Source: Actinokineospora enzanensis DSM 44649 (GTDB lineage Bacteria; Actinomycetota; Actinomycetes; Mycobacteriales; Pseudonocardiaceae). Taken from it: 64,000 nucleotides of DNA. Of this stretch, positions 35,158 through 44,316 are shown one piece after another. The notes under the pieces were generated by a model. It was given only the letters and a program-made list of their open reading frames with translations. It had not been told where the DNA came from and made no database searches. Each line of letters starts with the position of its first letter. The stretch's first letter is position 1. Position numbers and translations under genes: made by a program. The DNA lies in assembly GCF_000374445.1 (NCBI RefSeq), contig NZ_KB894425.1, positions 1 through 64,000 on the forward strand, given 5' to 3'.

Positions 35158-36126
35158 TCAGCCCACCGGTGACGGTGACGACGCGCCCCGCACCAGCACC
35201 CGGGGTTGCCCCGAGGCATCCGCCGCCGACTCGTAGATCGTCGGCTCCCCGCCCTGCTGCACCTTCGCGTAGGCCAGCGCCGAGTCGGTCAGCCACGCCG
35301 CCTGGTCATCCACGCCGTCCGACCCCGGCAGCTCGATCTCCTTACCCGATGCCAGGTCGAGTACGAACAACTGCCACGTGCCCAACCGCCCACCGCGCTT
35401 CTTGTACGCCACCCGGGTCTGGTCCGGCGACAACGACGGGCACTCCGCGGACTGCCGCACGGTCACCATGGTCCGCGCCCGCAGATCCCCCTTCACCAAC
35501 CACGTCTTGTCGCCGGACCCCAACGTCGCGTAGAAGGTGTTGTCATCTGTAGCGACGGTCACACCCCAGTAGTTCTCGTTCTGCCGCTTGTCCGGCGCCC
35601 CGTCGATCGACGTGGCGAACGTCTCCAACGACTCGGTCAGCGTCCCCGACCGCAGGTCGAGCACCCCGGTCCGGGTGGAGAACCCACCCGGCGACAGGTA
35701 TGAGTCCCCGGTCACGAACACCGTCCAGGACACGATCTTCCCCGACGCCGACACCCGCGCCCGCGACGGCGTCCCCGGCAACGGCACCGTCCGCAGCTGC
35801 GCCCCGGTCGAGTCGAACACCGCCGCCTCGTACGCCCCCGGCAACGTCAGCCGCAGGCACACCGTCGTCCCACCCGCCGTGTACACCCGCAGGCATTGCA
35901 TGGTCCCGGTGGTCCGGTTCCCCGCGGCATCCATTGTGGACACCAGGTTCCGCCCGCCCCCGTTGTCCACGAACCTGACCCCGGTACTGCTCGCCGTCCC
36001 CGGCTCCGCCGCGGCCTTCCCCTGGTTCCCGACCTCGGCCACCACATAGGTGACCCCACCGGCGACCACCAGGACCATGGCGACAACCCCGACCACGATC
36101 CGGTTCCGCACCAACCAGTCCCTCAC
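35158..36126 (-). CDS. Membrane-anchored TolB/PD40-like protein
   Basis: A 322-residue protein with a membrane anchor at about residues 9-30 and an extracellular region with beta-propeller-like repeats. One repeat contains CPSLSPDQTRVAYKKR, the PD40/WD40-like signature, and others LFVLDLASGKEIELPG and AAWLTDSALAYAKV. GTG at 36126 follows GGAGG by about 7 nt and overlaps the MFS stop (GTGA), so it is coupled to the transporter. The function is probably scaffold or sensor; not established. Confidence 0.72.
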   Translation of the reverse strand: MRDWLVRNRIVVGVVAMVLVVAGGVTYVVAEVGNQGKAAAEPGTASSTGVRFVDNGGGRNLVSTMDAAGNRTTGTMQCLRVYTAGGTTVCLRLTLPGAYEAAVFDSTGAQLRTVPLPGTPSRARVSASGKIVSWTVFVTGDSYLSPGGFSTRTGVLDLRSGTLTESLETFATSIDGAPDKRQNENYWGVTVATDDNTFYATLGSGDKTWLVKGDLRARTMVTVRQSAECPSLSPDQTRVAYKKRGGRLGTWQLFVLDLASGKEIELPGSDGVDDQAAWLTDSALAYAKVQQGGEPTIYESAADASGQPRVLVRGASSPSPVG

Positions 36127-37361
36127 CGCGAAACCTCCGGACGAATGAGCAGATAAACCCCGACCAGCGCGGCAGTCAGCGCGCCCACCGCGAGCAGCAC
36201 CGTGGTGCCGAACGCGAGATTCTGCAGCAGCAGCCCGATCCCCACCGACGAGGCGAACCGCGCGAGCGCCTGTCCTGTCTGCACGATCGACAACCCACCC
36301 GCGCGCATGTGCGCGGGCACCAACGTCGCCCCGTGCGCCATCAGCACCCCGTCGGTCGCCGCGTAGAACAGACCATGCAACGCCAACGACGCGGCCGCCA
36401 GCGGGATGCCCCCGAACGGCCCCAGCAACAGCAGGTACACCCCCAGCAGGAGCACGTGCCCGCCGAAGAACACTCGCCACCGCCCCACCCGGTCGGCCAG
36501 CTTCCCCATCGGCGTGGCCGCGAGCAGGAACATCAACGCCGTCCCCACCGGCATCAACGCCAGCGCCGTCGACGGCAACCCGGAGACCTTCTGCAACACC
36601 ACGAAGACGAACGCGTCCGAGATCGTCGCCAGCCCCAGCAGCCCGGCCGCGATCGTCGTGCGCCGCATCCGCTTCTCCCGCAGCAGCCCCACCGTCGCCC
36701 GCAGCGAGGCGACCTTCCCCGGCACCCGCTCCAACCGAGGCTGACGCACGAAGAACACCAGCACGATCACACCCAGTGCCGCGAAACAGAAGCTGATCAT
36801 GAAGATCGGGCCGGGTCGGTAGGTCACCCAGGACAGCAGCGCGAAGGTCACCAACGGCCCGAACATCGCCCCGATGGTGTCCATCGTCCGGTGCACCCCG
36901 AACGCCGTCCCCAGGTCCTTGCTCGGCGTCACCAACGAGATCAGCGCGTCCCGCGGCCCAGTCCGCAACCCCTTGCCCGCCCGGTCCAGCGTCTGCACCC
37001 CGCCCAGCGCCAACGCCGAGGCCCCCACCGGCACGAATGCGAGCTTCATCACCGCCGACAGCCCATACCCCGCGACCGCGACCTCCTTGTGCCGGTGCAC
37101 CCGGTCCGCGATGTACCCACCGGCCAGCCGCAGCAGCGCCGTCGCGCCGGTGTAGAGACCGTCCAGCAACCCCAGCTGGACATAGGTCATCTGCAAGGAG
37201 ACCAGCACATAGACAGGCATGAACGCGGTCACCATCTCCGAAGAGATGTCTGTGAGCAGGCTCACCGTGCCCAACAGGAAAACGGTGGTCGGAACCCGAC
37301 TCGTCCGCACTCCGTCGACCGGCGCATTCTCCTTGCCCGACCTGGTCGAAGCGACGTACAC
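36123..37361 (-). CDS. MFS transporter
   Basis: A 412-residue transporter with 12 predicted helices. FLLGTVSLLTDISSEM opens the first helix and RTGPRDALISLVTPSKDLGTAFGVHRTMDTIGA lies after helix 4, a pattern of the DHA1-like subfamily annotated near heavy-metal or drug exporters. The cargo is unknown. GTG at 37361 is preceded by GGAGG at 7 nt; a frame from 37499 adds a basic, unsupported N-terminus. Divergent from the GT4 gene at 37567. Confidence 0.83.
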   Translation of the reverse strand: MYVASTRSGKENAPVDGVRTSRVPTTVFLLGTVSLLTDISSEMVTAFMPVYVLVSLQMTYVQLGLLDGLYTGATALLRLAGGYIADRVHRHKEVAVAGYGLSAVMKLAFVPVGASALALGGVQTLDRAGKGLRTGPRDALISLVTPSKDLGTAFGVHRTMDTIGAMFGPLVTFALLSWVTYRPGPIFMISFCFAALGVIVLVFFVRQPRLERVPGKVASLRATVGLLREKRMRRTTIAAGLLGLATISDAFVFVVLQKVSGLPSTALALMPVGTALMFLLAATPMGKLADRVGRWRVFFGGHVLLLGVYLLLLGPFGGIPLAAASLALHGLFYAATDGVLMAHGATLVPAHMRAGGLSIVQTGQALARFASSVGIGLLLQNLAFGTTVLLAVGALTAALVGVYLLIRPEVSR

Positions 37362-37566
37362 CCGAACACCTCCGCAGCTAGACCGCGTGCCGCGGCGCCT
37401 CGTCCTGCGTATCGGCAGATGACCACGGTGTGTAACAAGCTGCCGAACTTGACCGAATCTTTGGTGGGTACTCGCATGCGCCCGCCGGCTTGGCCGCACG
37501 GCCGGTAACCGAAGTGCCCGTTCGAGCGAATACGACAGTGTTGCTTTCGTCCAGGAAGAGGTCCCC

Positions 37567-38979
37567 GTGAGCCGTCAGAGGGCCCCGCATGTCCTGATCA
37601 TCGTGCAGAACCTGCCCGTCCCGCTCGACCGGCGGGTATGGTTGGAATGCAAGGCGCTCAGAGCCGCGGGCTACGAGGTGTCGGTCATCTGCCCCAAGGG
37701 CCCCGGCGACCCCGCCTACGCCGTGCTCGACGGCGTGCACCTCTACAAGTACGCCCCGCCCAAGCAGGCCGACGGCCTGGCGGGCTACGCGTGGGAGTTC
37801 GTCTACTGCTGGCTGCGCACCGCCGCGCTGACCCTGAAGGTCCGCCGCCGTGCGCGCTTCCACGTGATGCAGGCCTGCAACCCGCCGGACACGTACTGGG
37901 CACTCGCCCTCCCATGGAAGCTCGATGGCGTCAAGTTCGTCTTCGACCACCACGACCTCAACCCTGAGGTGTTCCGCTCCCGATTCGGTGAACCGAAGAA
38001 GCTCGCGGGCAAGCTCCAACTCGCGATCCTCAAGTGGCTCGAACGTCGCACCTTCCGCACCGCGGACCGCGTCATCTCGACCAACACGTCCTATCAGGAC
38101 ATCGCCATCCGCCGCGGCGGCGTCAAGCGCGAGCACACCACCGTGGTCCGCTCCGGCCCGGACACCTCCGCCATGCGCCCGGTCTACGCCGACGAGTCGC
38201 TCCGCCGCGGCGGCAGGCACCTGGTCGCCTACCTGGGCATCATGGGCCCCCAGGACGGCGTCGACGGTGTGCTGGAGGCGGCTGACCGGATCGTCCACCT
38301 GCACGGCCGCACCGACTTCCGCTTCGTCCTGCTCGGCTTCGGCGACTGCCTGGAAGACCTCAAGCGTCAGTCCACCGACCTCGGCCTCGACGAGTACGTC
38401 GAGTTCACCGGCCGGGTCGGCCCCGAGCAGATCGCAGGCTACCTGTCCGCCGCGTCCATCGGCCTGTCGCCCGACCCGCGCAGCCCGCTCAACGACGTGT
38501 CGACCATGAACAAGACCATGGAGTACATGGCCTACGCCCTCCCGGTCGTGGCCTACCGCCTCACCGAGACCGTCGTCTCCGGCGGCGACTGCGCGGTCTA
38601 CGTCGAGCCCGGCGACAGCGACGGTCTCGCCGACGCCGTGGTCGCCCTCGCCGACGACCCGGAACGCCGCGCCCAGCTCGGCACCACGGGCAGGCGCCGC
38701 GCCGAACAGGTGCTCGACTGGCGCCCGCAGGCCCAGGCCTACGTCGGCGTCTACGACGAGCTGCTCGGCTACCCGTCGGCAGGCCCGTTCCCGGACGGCT
38801 GGCCGACCGTGGACCGCAGGTCGGACCCGGCGGACCCGGACACCTTGACCGACCAGTGGGGCAACCGGCTGGTCGATCTTCGCGACGAGGCTGCGTTGCG
38901 CGCCTTCGCCGCGACTCGCATCATGGCGCCCGAGGACGAGTCGGAGCCGCAGCGCGGCCCGGCGCCGCAGGCGAGCTGA
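37567..38979 (+). CDS. GT4-family glycosyltransferase
   Basis: A 470-residue GT-B enzyme. An N-terminal acceptor domain carries VLIIVQNLPVPLDRRVWLECKAL and FVFDHHDLNPEVF. The C-terminal donor domain contains YLGIMGPQDGVDGVLEA, VLLGFGD and the EX7E-like segment NKTMEYMAYALPVVAY. Cytoplasmic, adding one sugar to the repeat unit. GTG start preceded by AAGAGG. The nucleotide-sugar dehydrogenase follows after 23 bp, so they are probably cotranscribed. Confidence 0.87.
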   Translation: MSRQRAPHVLIIVQNLPVPLDRRVWLECKALRAAGYEVSVICPKGPGDPAYAVLDGVHLYKYAPPKQADGLAGYAWEFVYCWLRTAALTLKVRRRARFHVMQACNPPDTYWALALPWKLDGVKFVFDHHDLNPEVFRSRFGEPKKLAGKLQLAILKWLERRTFRTADRVISTNTSYQDIAIRRGGVKREHTTVVRSGPDTSAMRPVYADESLRRGGRHLVAYLGIMGPQDGVDGVLEAADRIVHLHGRTDFRFVLLGFGDCLEDLKRQSTDLGLDEYVEFTGRVGPEQIAGYLSAASIGLSPDPRSPLNDVSTMNKTMEYMAYALPVVAYRLTETVVSGGDCAVYVEPGDSDGLADAVVALADDPERRAQLGTTGRRRAEQVLDWRPQAQAYVGVYDELLGYPSAGPFPDGWPTVDRRSDPADPDTLTDQWGNRLVDLRDEAALRAFAATRIMAPEDESEPQRGPAPQAS

Positions 38980-39002
38980 ATCCGTACGCAGGGGAGAGGT
39001 AC

Positions 39003-40319
39003 ATGTTCGTACGACGGATCGCCGTCATCGGTACCGGCTACGTCGGCCTGACCACTGGGGCCTGCCTGGCCTCCCTCGGCCACGACGTGGTCTGCGCCGA
39101 CGTGGACGCCGACAAGGTCAAGCGGCTGTCCCGGGGCGAGGTCGACATCCTCGAACCGGGTCTGGCCGACCTGGTCTCCGAGGGCATCGCCGCGGGCAGG
39201 CTCACCTTCGTGCTGGGGGCCTCCGCGGCCCTCCGGCACTCGGAGGACGGCCCCGAGGTCATGTTCCTGTGCGTCCCGACGCCCATGGGCGTCGGCGGCG
39301 TCGCCGACCTGAGCATCGTCGAGTCGGTGATCGAGGAGGTCCGGGACCTGCTGCCGGTCGACTGCGTGGTGGTCAACAAGTCCACCGTGCCGGTCGGCAC
39401 CGCCGAGCGCACCGAGGAACTGCTGAACCGCCCGGACGTCGCGGTCGTGTCCAACCCGGAGTTCCTCCGCGAGGGCAGCGCGGTCTACGACTTCCTCAAC
39501 CCCGACCGGATCGTGGTCGGCGGCAGCCAGCAGGACGCCGCCGAACGCGTCGCCGCGCTCTACGCCAAGCTCGGTGCTCCCACCGTGCTCACCGACGCGC
39601 CCAGCGCCGAACTGGTCAAGTACGCCGCCAACTGCTTCCTGGCCATGAAGCTCTCCTACGTCAACGCCGTCGCCGAGCTCTGCGACCGCCTCGGCGCCAA
39701 CATCACCGACGTCACCGAGGGCATGGGCTACGACAAGCGCATCGGCCAGGCCTTCCTGCAGCCCGGTCCGGGCTGGGGCGGTTCCTGCCTGCCCAAGGAC
39801 ACCTCGGCGATGGTCCAGCTCGCCGACGCGGCCGACTTCGAGTTCCGGCTGATCCGCGCCACCATCGACACCAACACCCGCCAGCGCCAGCGCATGGTGG
39901 AGAAGGTCCGGCTCGCCGTCACCGGCAAGCGCAACGGCTCCCTGTCCCACCGCAGGCTGGCCCTGTTCGGGCTGACCTTCAAGGCGGGCACCGACGACCT
40001 GCGCGACTCGCCCGCCCTCGCGGTGGCCGCGCTGCTGCGCCAGGCAGGCGCCGACCTGGTCGGCTACGACCCGGCCCTGCGGCCCGACACCCGGCACCCC
40101 GACCTGGCCGCGGTCACCGTCACCGACGACCCGTACCAGGCCGCCAAGGACGCCGAGGCGGTCGTGGTGCTGACCGAGTGGCCCGAGTTCCGCTCGCTGG
40201 ACTGGTCCCGGCTCGCCGAGTCGGTCAGCAAGGCGATCGTCGTCGACACCCGCAACCTGCTCGACCCGGCCGTGGCGCGCCGCGCGGGCTTCGAGTGGAT
40301 CGGCATCGGCAAGCCCTGA
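39003..40319 (+). CDS. UDP-glucose/UDP-GlcNAc 6-dehydrogenase
   Basis: A 438-residue nucleotide-sugar 6-dehydrogenase. The NAD-binding motif IAVIGTGYVGLTTG is at the N-terminus and EFLREGSAVYDFLNPDRIVVG follows. The catalytic Cys262 is in GWGGSCLPKD and the C-terminal domain carries FGLTFKAGTDDLRDSP. It oxidises a UDP-hexose to the uronic acid in two NAD+-dependent steps. It could feed the Gfo/Idh-DegT-WbpD path with UDP-GlcNAcA or simply supply UDP-GlcA; the sequence alone does not decide. GGGGAGAGG precedes the ATG. Confidence 0.92.
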   Translation: MFVRRIAVIGTGYVGLTTGACLASLGHDVVCADVDADKVKRLSRGEVDILEPGLADLVSEGIAAGRLTFVLGASAALRHSEDGPEVMFLCVPTPMGVGGVADLSIVESVIEEVRDLLPVDCVVVNKSTVPVGTAERTEELLNRPDVAVVSNPEFLREGSAVYDFLNPDRIVVGGSQQDAAERVAALYAKLGAPTVLTDAPSAELVKYAANCFLAMKLSYVNAVAELCDRLGANITDVTEGMGYDKRIGQAFLQPGPGWGGSCLPKDTSAMVQLADAADFEFRLIRATIDTNTRQRQRMVEKVRLAVTGKRNGSLSHRRLALFGLTFKAGTDDLRDSPALAVAALLRQAGADLVGYDPALRPDTRHPDLAAVTVTDDPYQAAKDAEAVVVLTEWPEFRSLDWSRLAESVSKAIVVDTRNLLDPAVARRAGFEWIGIGKP

Positions 40320-40370
40320 CCAGGGCTCGGTCGATACTCGGAGACGAAACGCACGAAGACGAATAGGGCA

Positions 40371-40405
40371 CGGTCGGGCGGCTGCAGGCCGCCCGACCGT
40401 TTTTT
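40371..40405 (+). terminator. Strong terminator closing the polysaccharide locus
   Basis: CGGTCGGGCGGC pairs with GCCGCCCGACCG and is followed by six T residues. It is a textbook intrinsic terminator. Confidence 0.92.
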
Positions 40406-41053
40406 CGGGACTCACCGCTCGATCGCGGCACCTGGCCCGAGCCGACCCCGGGCGTGCTGGACGGACTTGTCTCGGTGGACCAGGTGCGCGACCGGCGGTC
40501 ACGGCCGCCCGCCCCCGACTCCGTCGACCCCACCCTCGCGCGCCGGGCGGCGTCGAGTCGGTCGGAGTTGGGCGGCCTGGGGTGGCTCAAGGCGTCGGAT
40601 TCGGGGAACGACCGCGGCACCACGGTCGTTCCCGCCTTCCGTCGGCCAAGCCACCTGCTTCTGTCGCCATGAGGGTTTGCGGGGCGACCAGCACGGAGCG
40701 GTCGATGTCGCGATCGGCCGGAGCCGGTGGCGCCTGCCGGTCCTGCGGCCACTCCCGACCCCGACCAGGTGGCGCCATCGGTGCCTGGCCGAGTTCGGTC
40801 ATGTCCACATGTCCGTCGCGTCATCGCCTGGCTCACGTCAGCGAGCCGTCTGCTCAGTGCTGTCGGGCACCCTCTGGCGACCTGTGGGTCATCCATCCAT
40901 CGGTCTCTCCTCCTCGCATCCCTGACTTGGTGGGTGTGGGCTCGCCCTGCCCGATACCCATGGTCGTCGAGTGGTGGGGTGGATGCGAAGAGGTGTGGCG
41001 GGCCTGTGGATGAATCGGAGGGTATGTGGATAACTCGTCGGTAGGGCGCGGGC
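40406..41053. other. Non-coding gap with DnaA-box-like sites
   Basis: No gene is supported; frames on both strands are Arg/Pro/Ser-rich and start without ribosome sites. A perfect DnaA-type box, TGTGGATAA (reverse of TTATCCACA), lies at 41025-41033 and a near copy TGTGGATGA at 41005-41013. Confidence 0.55.
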
Positions 41054-41863
41054 TCAGAAGGTGATCAACGCCAGGGCCTGGTCGTCGTAGGGCTTGGGCC
41101 GGGGCCAGCGCGCTCCGTCCGGATCGGACCGTTCCGCCGCCCGCACGGCCTCCAGCACGGCCCGCGGACCCTCCGAGGTGGCCAGTGCCAGCGCCTCCGG
41201 CCAGCCGAACAGGCCGTAGTCGTCCACTCCGCACGAGACGCCGTCGCTGGCCATGAGCACCGCCGACACGGACTCGCGCGGCCAGGACGCCCGGATGCCG
41301 TGATAGGCCGCGGCGGGTACGGCCTCGGCGACCCAGTAGCCGCCTTCTTGGTTACGCAATGCGGACGTTTTCCGTGCGGAGGCGCGTAACGCCGCAAGAT
41401 GTTCGGTGGAGTAGCCACCTCCGCCACGTAAGCGGTCGCGGTAGCTACCGCGGGGGACATTGCGCAGCCGGAGGTCCGCCACGACCTCCGGCTCCGGGCG
41501 GAAGGCCACCACCGGGCTGTCGGCCAGCACCAGCGCCTCCACCTCGGCCGCGTTCCACCGCACGATCGCCACCGTGCTGGCGGGGCTCTCGCCGGGCGTG
41601 AAGCCGTTGCCGCGGGCGACGGAGCGGATCGCGCCCGCGAGCAGATCGGCGAGATCCAGCTCCGGCGCGGTGGTCAGCCTGCCCGCGAGCTGGGCGGCGA
41701 GCTCGTTGGCGTACGCACCCCCGCTGGGCAGGTCAGGGCGCATGGAGGTGGCGCCGTCGAGCAGGATCACCGCCTCGGGCAGCACGACCACCACGTCCTC
41801 GCTGGGACGTGGCAGTCCGTCGAGCCCGAGTCCGGGCGCCTCGGCCATGGCTATCTCCGGCAT
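41054..41863 (-). CDS. PP2C-like protein phosphatase domain protein
   Basis: A 269-residue protein with a degenerate PP2C (PPM) pattern. SEDVVVVLPEAVILLDGATS corresponds to motifs with the metal-binding Asp, LADSPVV to the central DS/G motif, VLMASDGVS to the DG motif and DDQALALI to the terminal DD motif. It probably dephosphorylates Ser/Thr proteins, though divergence leaves activity uncertain. Transcribed divergently from the HTH/Clp-N pair across operator palindromes. Confidence 0.68.
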   Translation of the reverse strand: MPEIAMAEAPGLGLDGLPRPSEDVVVVLPEAVILLDGATSMRPDLPSGGAYANELAAQLAGRLTTAPELDLADLLAGAIRSVARGNGFTPGESPASTVAIVRWNAAEVEALVLADSPVVAFRPEPEVVADLRLRNVPRGSYRDRLRGGGGYSTEHLAALRASARKTSALRNQEGGYWVAEAVPAAAYHGIRASWPRESVSAVLMASDGVSCGVDDYGLFGWPEALALATSEGPRAVLEAVRAAERSDPDGARWPRPKPYDDQALALITF

Positions 41864-41880
41864 GACCCGATCATGCCTGC

Positions 41881-41924
41881 GTCAACTGTGGTTGACAAGC
41901 TCGACTTCGTCAACCTATGTTGAC
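41881..41924. promoter_or_regulatory. Twin GTCAAC-N4-GTTGAC operators
   Basis: GTCAACTGTGGTTGAC (41881-41896) and GTCAACCTATGTTGAC (41909-41924) share perfect 6-bp arms with N4 spacers and lie 28 bp centre to centre. They fill the gap between the PP2C-like gene and the HTH gene, ending 4 bp before its ATG. They are probably bound by the HTH protein itself (inference). Confidence 0.75.
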
Positions 41925-41927
41925 TTC

Positions 41928-42137
41928 ATGGCGGAAGCAACCCAACTGGCCAGCGCCGCGGGCGATCGAGACCCCCGGGTCGGCCTGCGCGCGGTCGCCG
42001 CCCTGCGCAAGCTCCTCGAACAGCTGGAGGCGGTGCAGGTGCGCAGCGCGCGCGTCCACGGATGGTCCTGGCAGGAGATAGCGGCCGAGCTCGGCGTGAG
42101 CAAGCAGGCCGTGCACAAGAAGTACGGGAGGCAATAG
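41928..42137 (+). CDS. Small HTH regulator
   Basis: A 69-residue protein. A helical N-terminus (RVGLRAVAALRKLLEQLEAVQVRSAR) is followed by an HTH, WSWQEIAAELGVSKQAVHKKYG, at residues about 46-67. Small regulators of this form are often encoded just before a Clp N-terminal domain protein in actinomycetes. It starts 4 bp after a palindromic operator, so translation may begin on a near-leaderless transcript. It ends 2 bp before the next gene and is probably autoregulated. Confidence 0.78.
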   Translation: MAEATQLASAAGDRDPRVGLRAVAALRKLLEQLEAVQVRSARVHGWSWQEIAAELGVSKQAVHKKYGRQ

Positions 42138-42139
42138 AC

Positions 42140-42685
42140 ATGTTCGAGCGCTTCACCAAGACGGCCCGCGTCGTCGTCCGCGACGGTGTCCACATCGCCG
42201 AGCAGGACAGAGCCGCGCGGATAGAGCCCGAGCACCTCCTGCTCGGACTGCTCAAGCAGGATGGCACCCCGGGCACGGCCGCGCTGGCCCACCACCACGT
42301 CACCACGACCTCGGCCCGCGTGGCCATCGACACGACCCGGCGCCGCGGTGGCCTGTCCGCCGCCGAGGCCGCGGCGCTCAACGAGTTCGGCATCGACGTG
42401 GACGCGGTCGTGTCCGCGATCGAGCAGACGCACGGCGAGGGAGCCCTCGCCCGTGTAGCCAAGCGCGCACGGACATACCGCCCACGTTGGCGCGTCGCGT
42501 TCTCCACGGACGCCAAGCGGGTGCTGGAGTTCAGCCTGCGCGAGGCCATCGACTGCGGCGACCGCTCGATAGGCGACCAGCACGTACTGCTGGCCATCCT
42601 GCGCGTGGGCGGTGTCGCGGCCGAGGCCCTCACCTCATTGGGAGTGACTCATCAGGGCGTGCGCGCCTACCTCTCCTCGATCTGA
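42140..42685 (+). CDS. Clp N-terminal domain protein
   Basis: A 181-residue protein with two Clp_N repeats. The first holds [40 protein letters not shown] and the second [34 protein letters not shown]. It lacks the AAA+ ATPase of ClpC/ClpB, so it is a stand-alone substrate- or adaptor-binding module. ATG has GGGAGG upstream. Cotranscribed with the small HTH regulator; overlaps the convergent VOC gene by 19 bp. Confidence 0.83.
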   Translation: MFERFTKTARVVVRDGVHIAEQDRAARIEPEHLLLGLLKQDGTPGTAALAHHHVTTTSARVAIDTTRRRGGLSAAEAAALNEFGIDVDAVVSAIEQTHGEGALARVAKRARTYRPRWRVAFSTDAKRVLEFSLREAIDCGDRSIGDQHVLLAILRVGGVAAEALTSLGVTHQGVRAYLSSI

Positions 42686-43038
42686 ATCACGGACAGGACG
42701 TTCCCGGCCGGGTCCCGGAACCAGGCGATCGGTGGCCCGTAGGCCCGCATGATCCCCTTCTCGTCAGTGCTGTCGTAGTGCTCGAACCGGACGCCACGTC
42801 GGACCAGTTCGTCCACAGCGGACTCGACGTCCGCCACCGGGAAATTGAGGATCGTGAACGTGGCCGGTGTGTGATCCGGCTTGGGGTAGATCAACGTGTC
42901 GCGCTCGCCCGCGATGTGCAGGGTGAGCATCCCGTTCTCCTCCGACACCCGGATGCCGAGTGTCTTCTCATAGAACGACTTCGCGGCGGGGATGTCGTCC
43001 ACCGAGAACCCGCTGAACGCCTTGGTGTGTTCGAACAT
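42667..43038 (-). CDS. VOC/glyoxalase-like protein
   Basis: A 123-residue single VOC module ([24 protein letters not shown] at the start, [14 protein letters not shown] at the end). The fold is that of glyoxalase, bleomycin-resistance and dioxygenase proteins, usually dimeric with a metal site. The metal ligands and substrate cannot be assigned with confidence. ATG at 43038 has an AAGG-type site upstream. Convergent with the Clp_N gene. Confidence 0.8.
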   Translation of the reverse strand: MFEHTKAFSGFSVDDIPAAKSFYEKTLGIRVSEENGMLTLHIAGERDTLIYPKPDHTPATFTILNFPVADVESAVDELVRRGVRFEHYDSTDEKGIMRAYGPPIAWFRDPAGNVLSVIQIEER

Positions 43039-43108
43039 CGACCTTCTCCTCGGTCTGTGGCTGATCTCGCCTCCGAGTCTCCACGTCCGGCGCCGCTCGT
43101 GCACTGAG

Positions 43109-43154
43109 CTATCCACAGGCGCCGGTTGTCCACAACCCCACGAAGTTATCCACA
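43109..43154. other. Three DnaA-box-like sites
   Basis: CTATCCACA (43109-43117), TTGTCCACA (43126-43134) and TTATCCACA (43146-43154) lie in the same orientation within 46 bp of intergenic DNA. TTGTCCACA and TTATCCACA are classic actinomycete and general DnaA boxes. Whether DnaA binds here is unknown. Confidence 0.6.
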
Positions 43155-43223
43155 GGCCGCAAGCACGCGGGTCTCCTGGCCGGACGGCCGGTACGTTCGA
43201 ATGTGGTCGCACCGGACGCGTCA

Positions 43224-44306
43224 TCACGGTGTGACCGCGAGGAACAGGAACGCGCTGAACACAGTCAGGTGCACGGTCCCCTGCAACAGGGTCGCCCGAC
43301 CGGTCACCAAGGTCAGCGTGCTGACCAGGACCGTCAACACCAATAGCACCAGTTCCTTGGCGCCCAACCCGAGCGTCAACGGCCCGGTCAGCCAGATCGA
43401 GGCCACCGCGATCGCCGGGATCGTCAGGCCGATGCTGGCCAACGCCGATCCCAACGCCAGGTTGAGGCTGACCTGCAGGCGATTGCGCAACGACGCCCGG
43501 ACTGCCGCGACGGTTTCCGGGAGTAGCACCAGCAATGCGATGAGCACACCCACGAACGAGACAGGAGCCCCCAGTGATTCCACGGCCGATTCCAAGGTCG
43601 GCGACACCGTCTTCGCCAACCCGACCACCGCAACCAGACAGACCAGGAGCAAACCGAGGCTGAGCAAGGCCGTCCGGTTCGCAGGCGCCGCGGCGTGTTC
43701 GTCGTCGGACGCGTTGTCCTTCGGCAGGAAGTAGTCGCGGTGTCGCACGGTCTGCACGAACACGAAAACGCCGTACAGCACCAGCGACGCCACGCCCGCG
43801 AAAGCCAGTTGTGCGCCGGAGAAGGTCGGTCCGGAAGTGGACTCGGTGAACGTCGGCAGTACGAGACTCAGCGTCACGAGCGCGGTGATCACCGCGAGCG
43901 CGCCGCCCGAGGCGTGCGCGCGGAACTCCTGCACACGGTGCCGCAAGGCACCGACCAGCAGGGCGATCCCGACGATCCCGTTGGTGGTGATCATGATGGC
44001 GGCGAACACCGTGTCCCGTGCCAGGGACGAGGCCTTCTCGCCGCCGGAGGCCATCAACGTCACGATCAGCGCGACCTCGATCACCGTCACCGCGATGGCG
44101 AGGATCAGGGTGCCGAACGGCTCGCCGACCCGGTGGGCCACGATCTCGGCGTGGTGCACGGCCGCGGTCACCGCGCCGCCGAGTCCGAGGCACACCAGGA
44201 CGATCAGCACGGTGCCGAGGTCGCGGCCGTAGGCCAACACGAGAATCAGCAGTGCGAGCGGTGGAACGGCCAGGCTCCAGCGGGGCAGCGTCGGGGCGGT
44301 CGTCAT
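43224..44306 (-). CDS. chaA: Ca2+/H+ (Na+/H+) antiporter, ChaA type
   Basis: A 360-residue membrane protein with about 11 helices. The two cation-exchanger repeats carry acidic motifs, [21 protein letters not shown] in the first and [12 protein letters not shown] followed by [18 protein letters not shown] in the second, matching the ChaA/CaCA family. It expels Ca2+ or Na+/K+ in exchange for protons. An acidic/Asn stretch ([11 protein letters not shown]) forms the central loop. 10 bp downstream of the YczE-like gene on the same strand. Confidence 0.87.
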   Translation of the reverse strand: MTTAPTLPRWSLAVPPLALLILVLAYGRDLGTVLIVLVCLGLGGAVTAAVHHAEIVAHRVGEPFGTLILAIAVTVIEVALIVTLMASGGEKASSLARDTVFAAIMITTNGIVGIALLVGALRHRVQEFRAHASGGALAVITALVTLSLVLPTFTESTSGPTFSGAQLAFAGVASLVLYGVFVFVQTVRHRDYFLPKDNASDDEHAAAPANRTALLSLGLLLVCLVAVVGLAKTVSPTLESAVESLGAPVSFVGVLIALLVLLPETVAAVRASLRNRLQVSLNLALGSALASIGLTIPAIAVASIWLTGPLTLGLGAKELVLLVLTVLVSTLTLVTGRATLLQGTVHLTVFSAFLFLAVTP

Positions 44307-44316
44307 ACCCCCGACA

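Noticed and set aside
40225-40896. Minus-strand frame of 223 residues after the dehydrogenase gene
   Set aside because: It overlaps the end of a solid gene and a strong terminator, and its sequence is Arg/Ser/Pro-rich with no domain or start signal.
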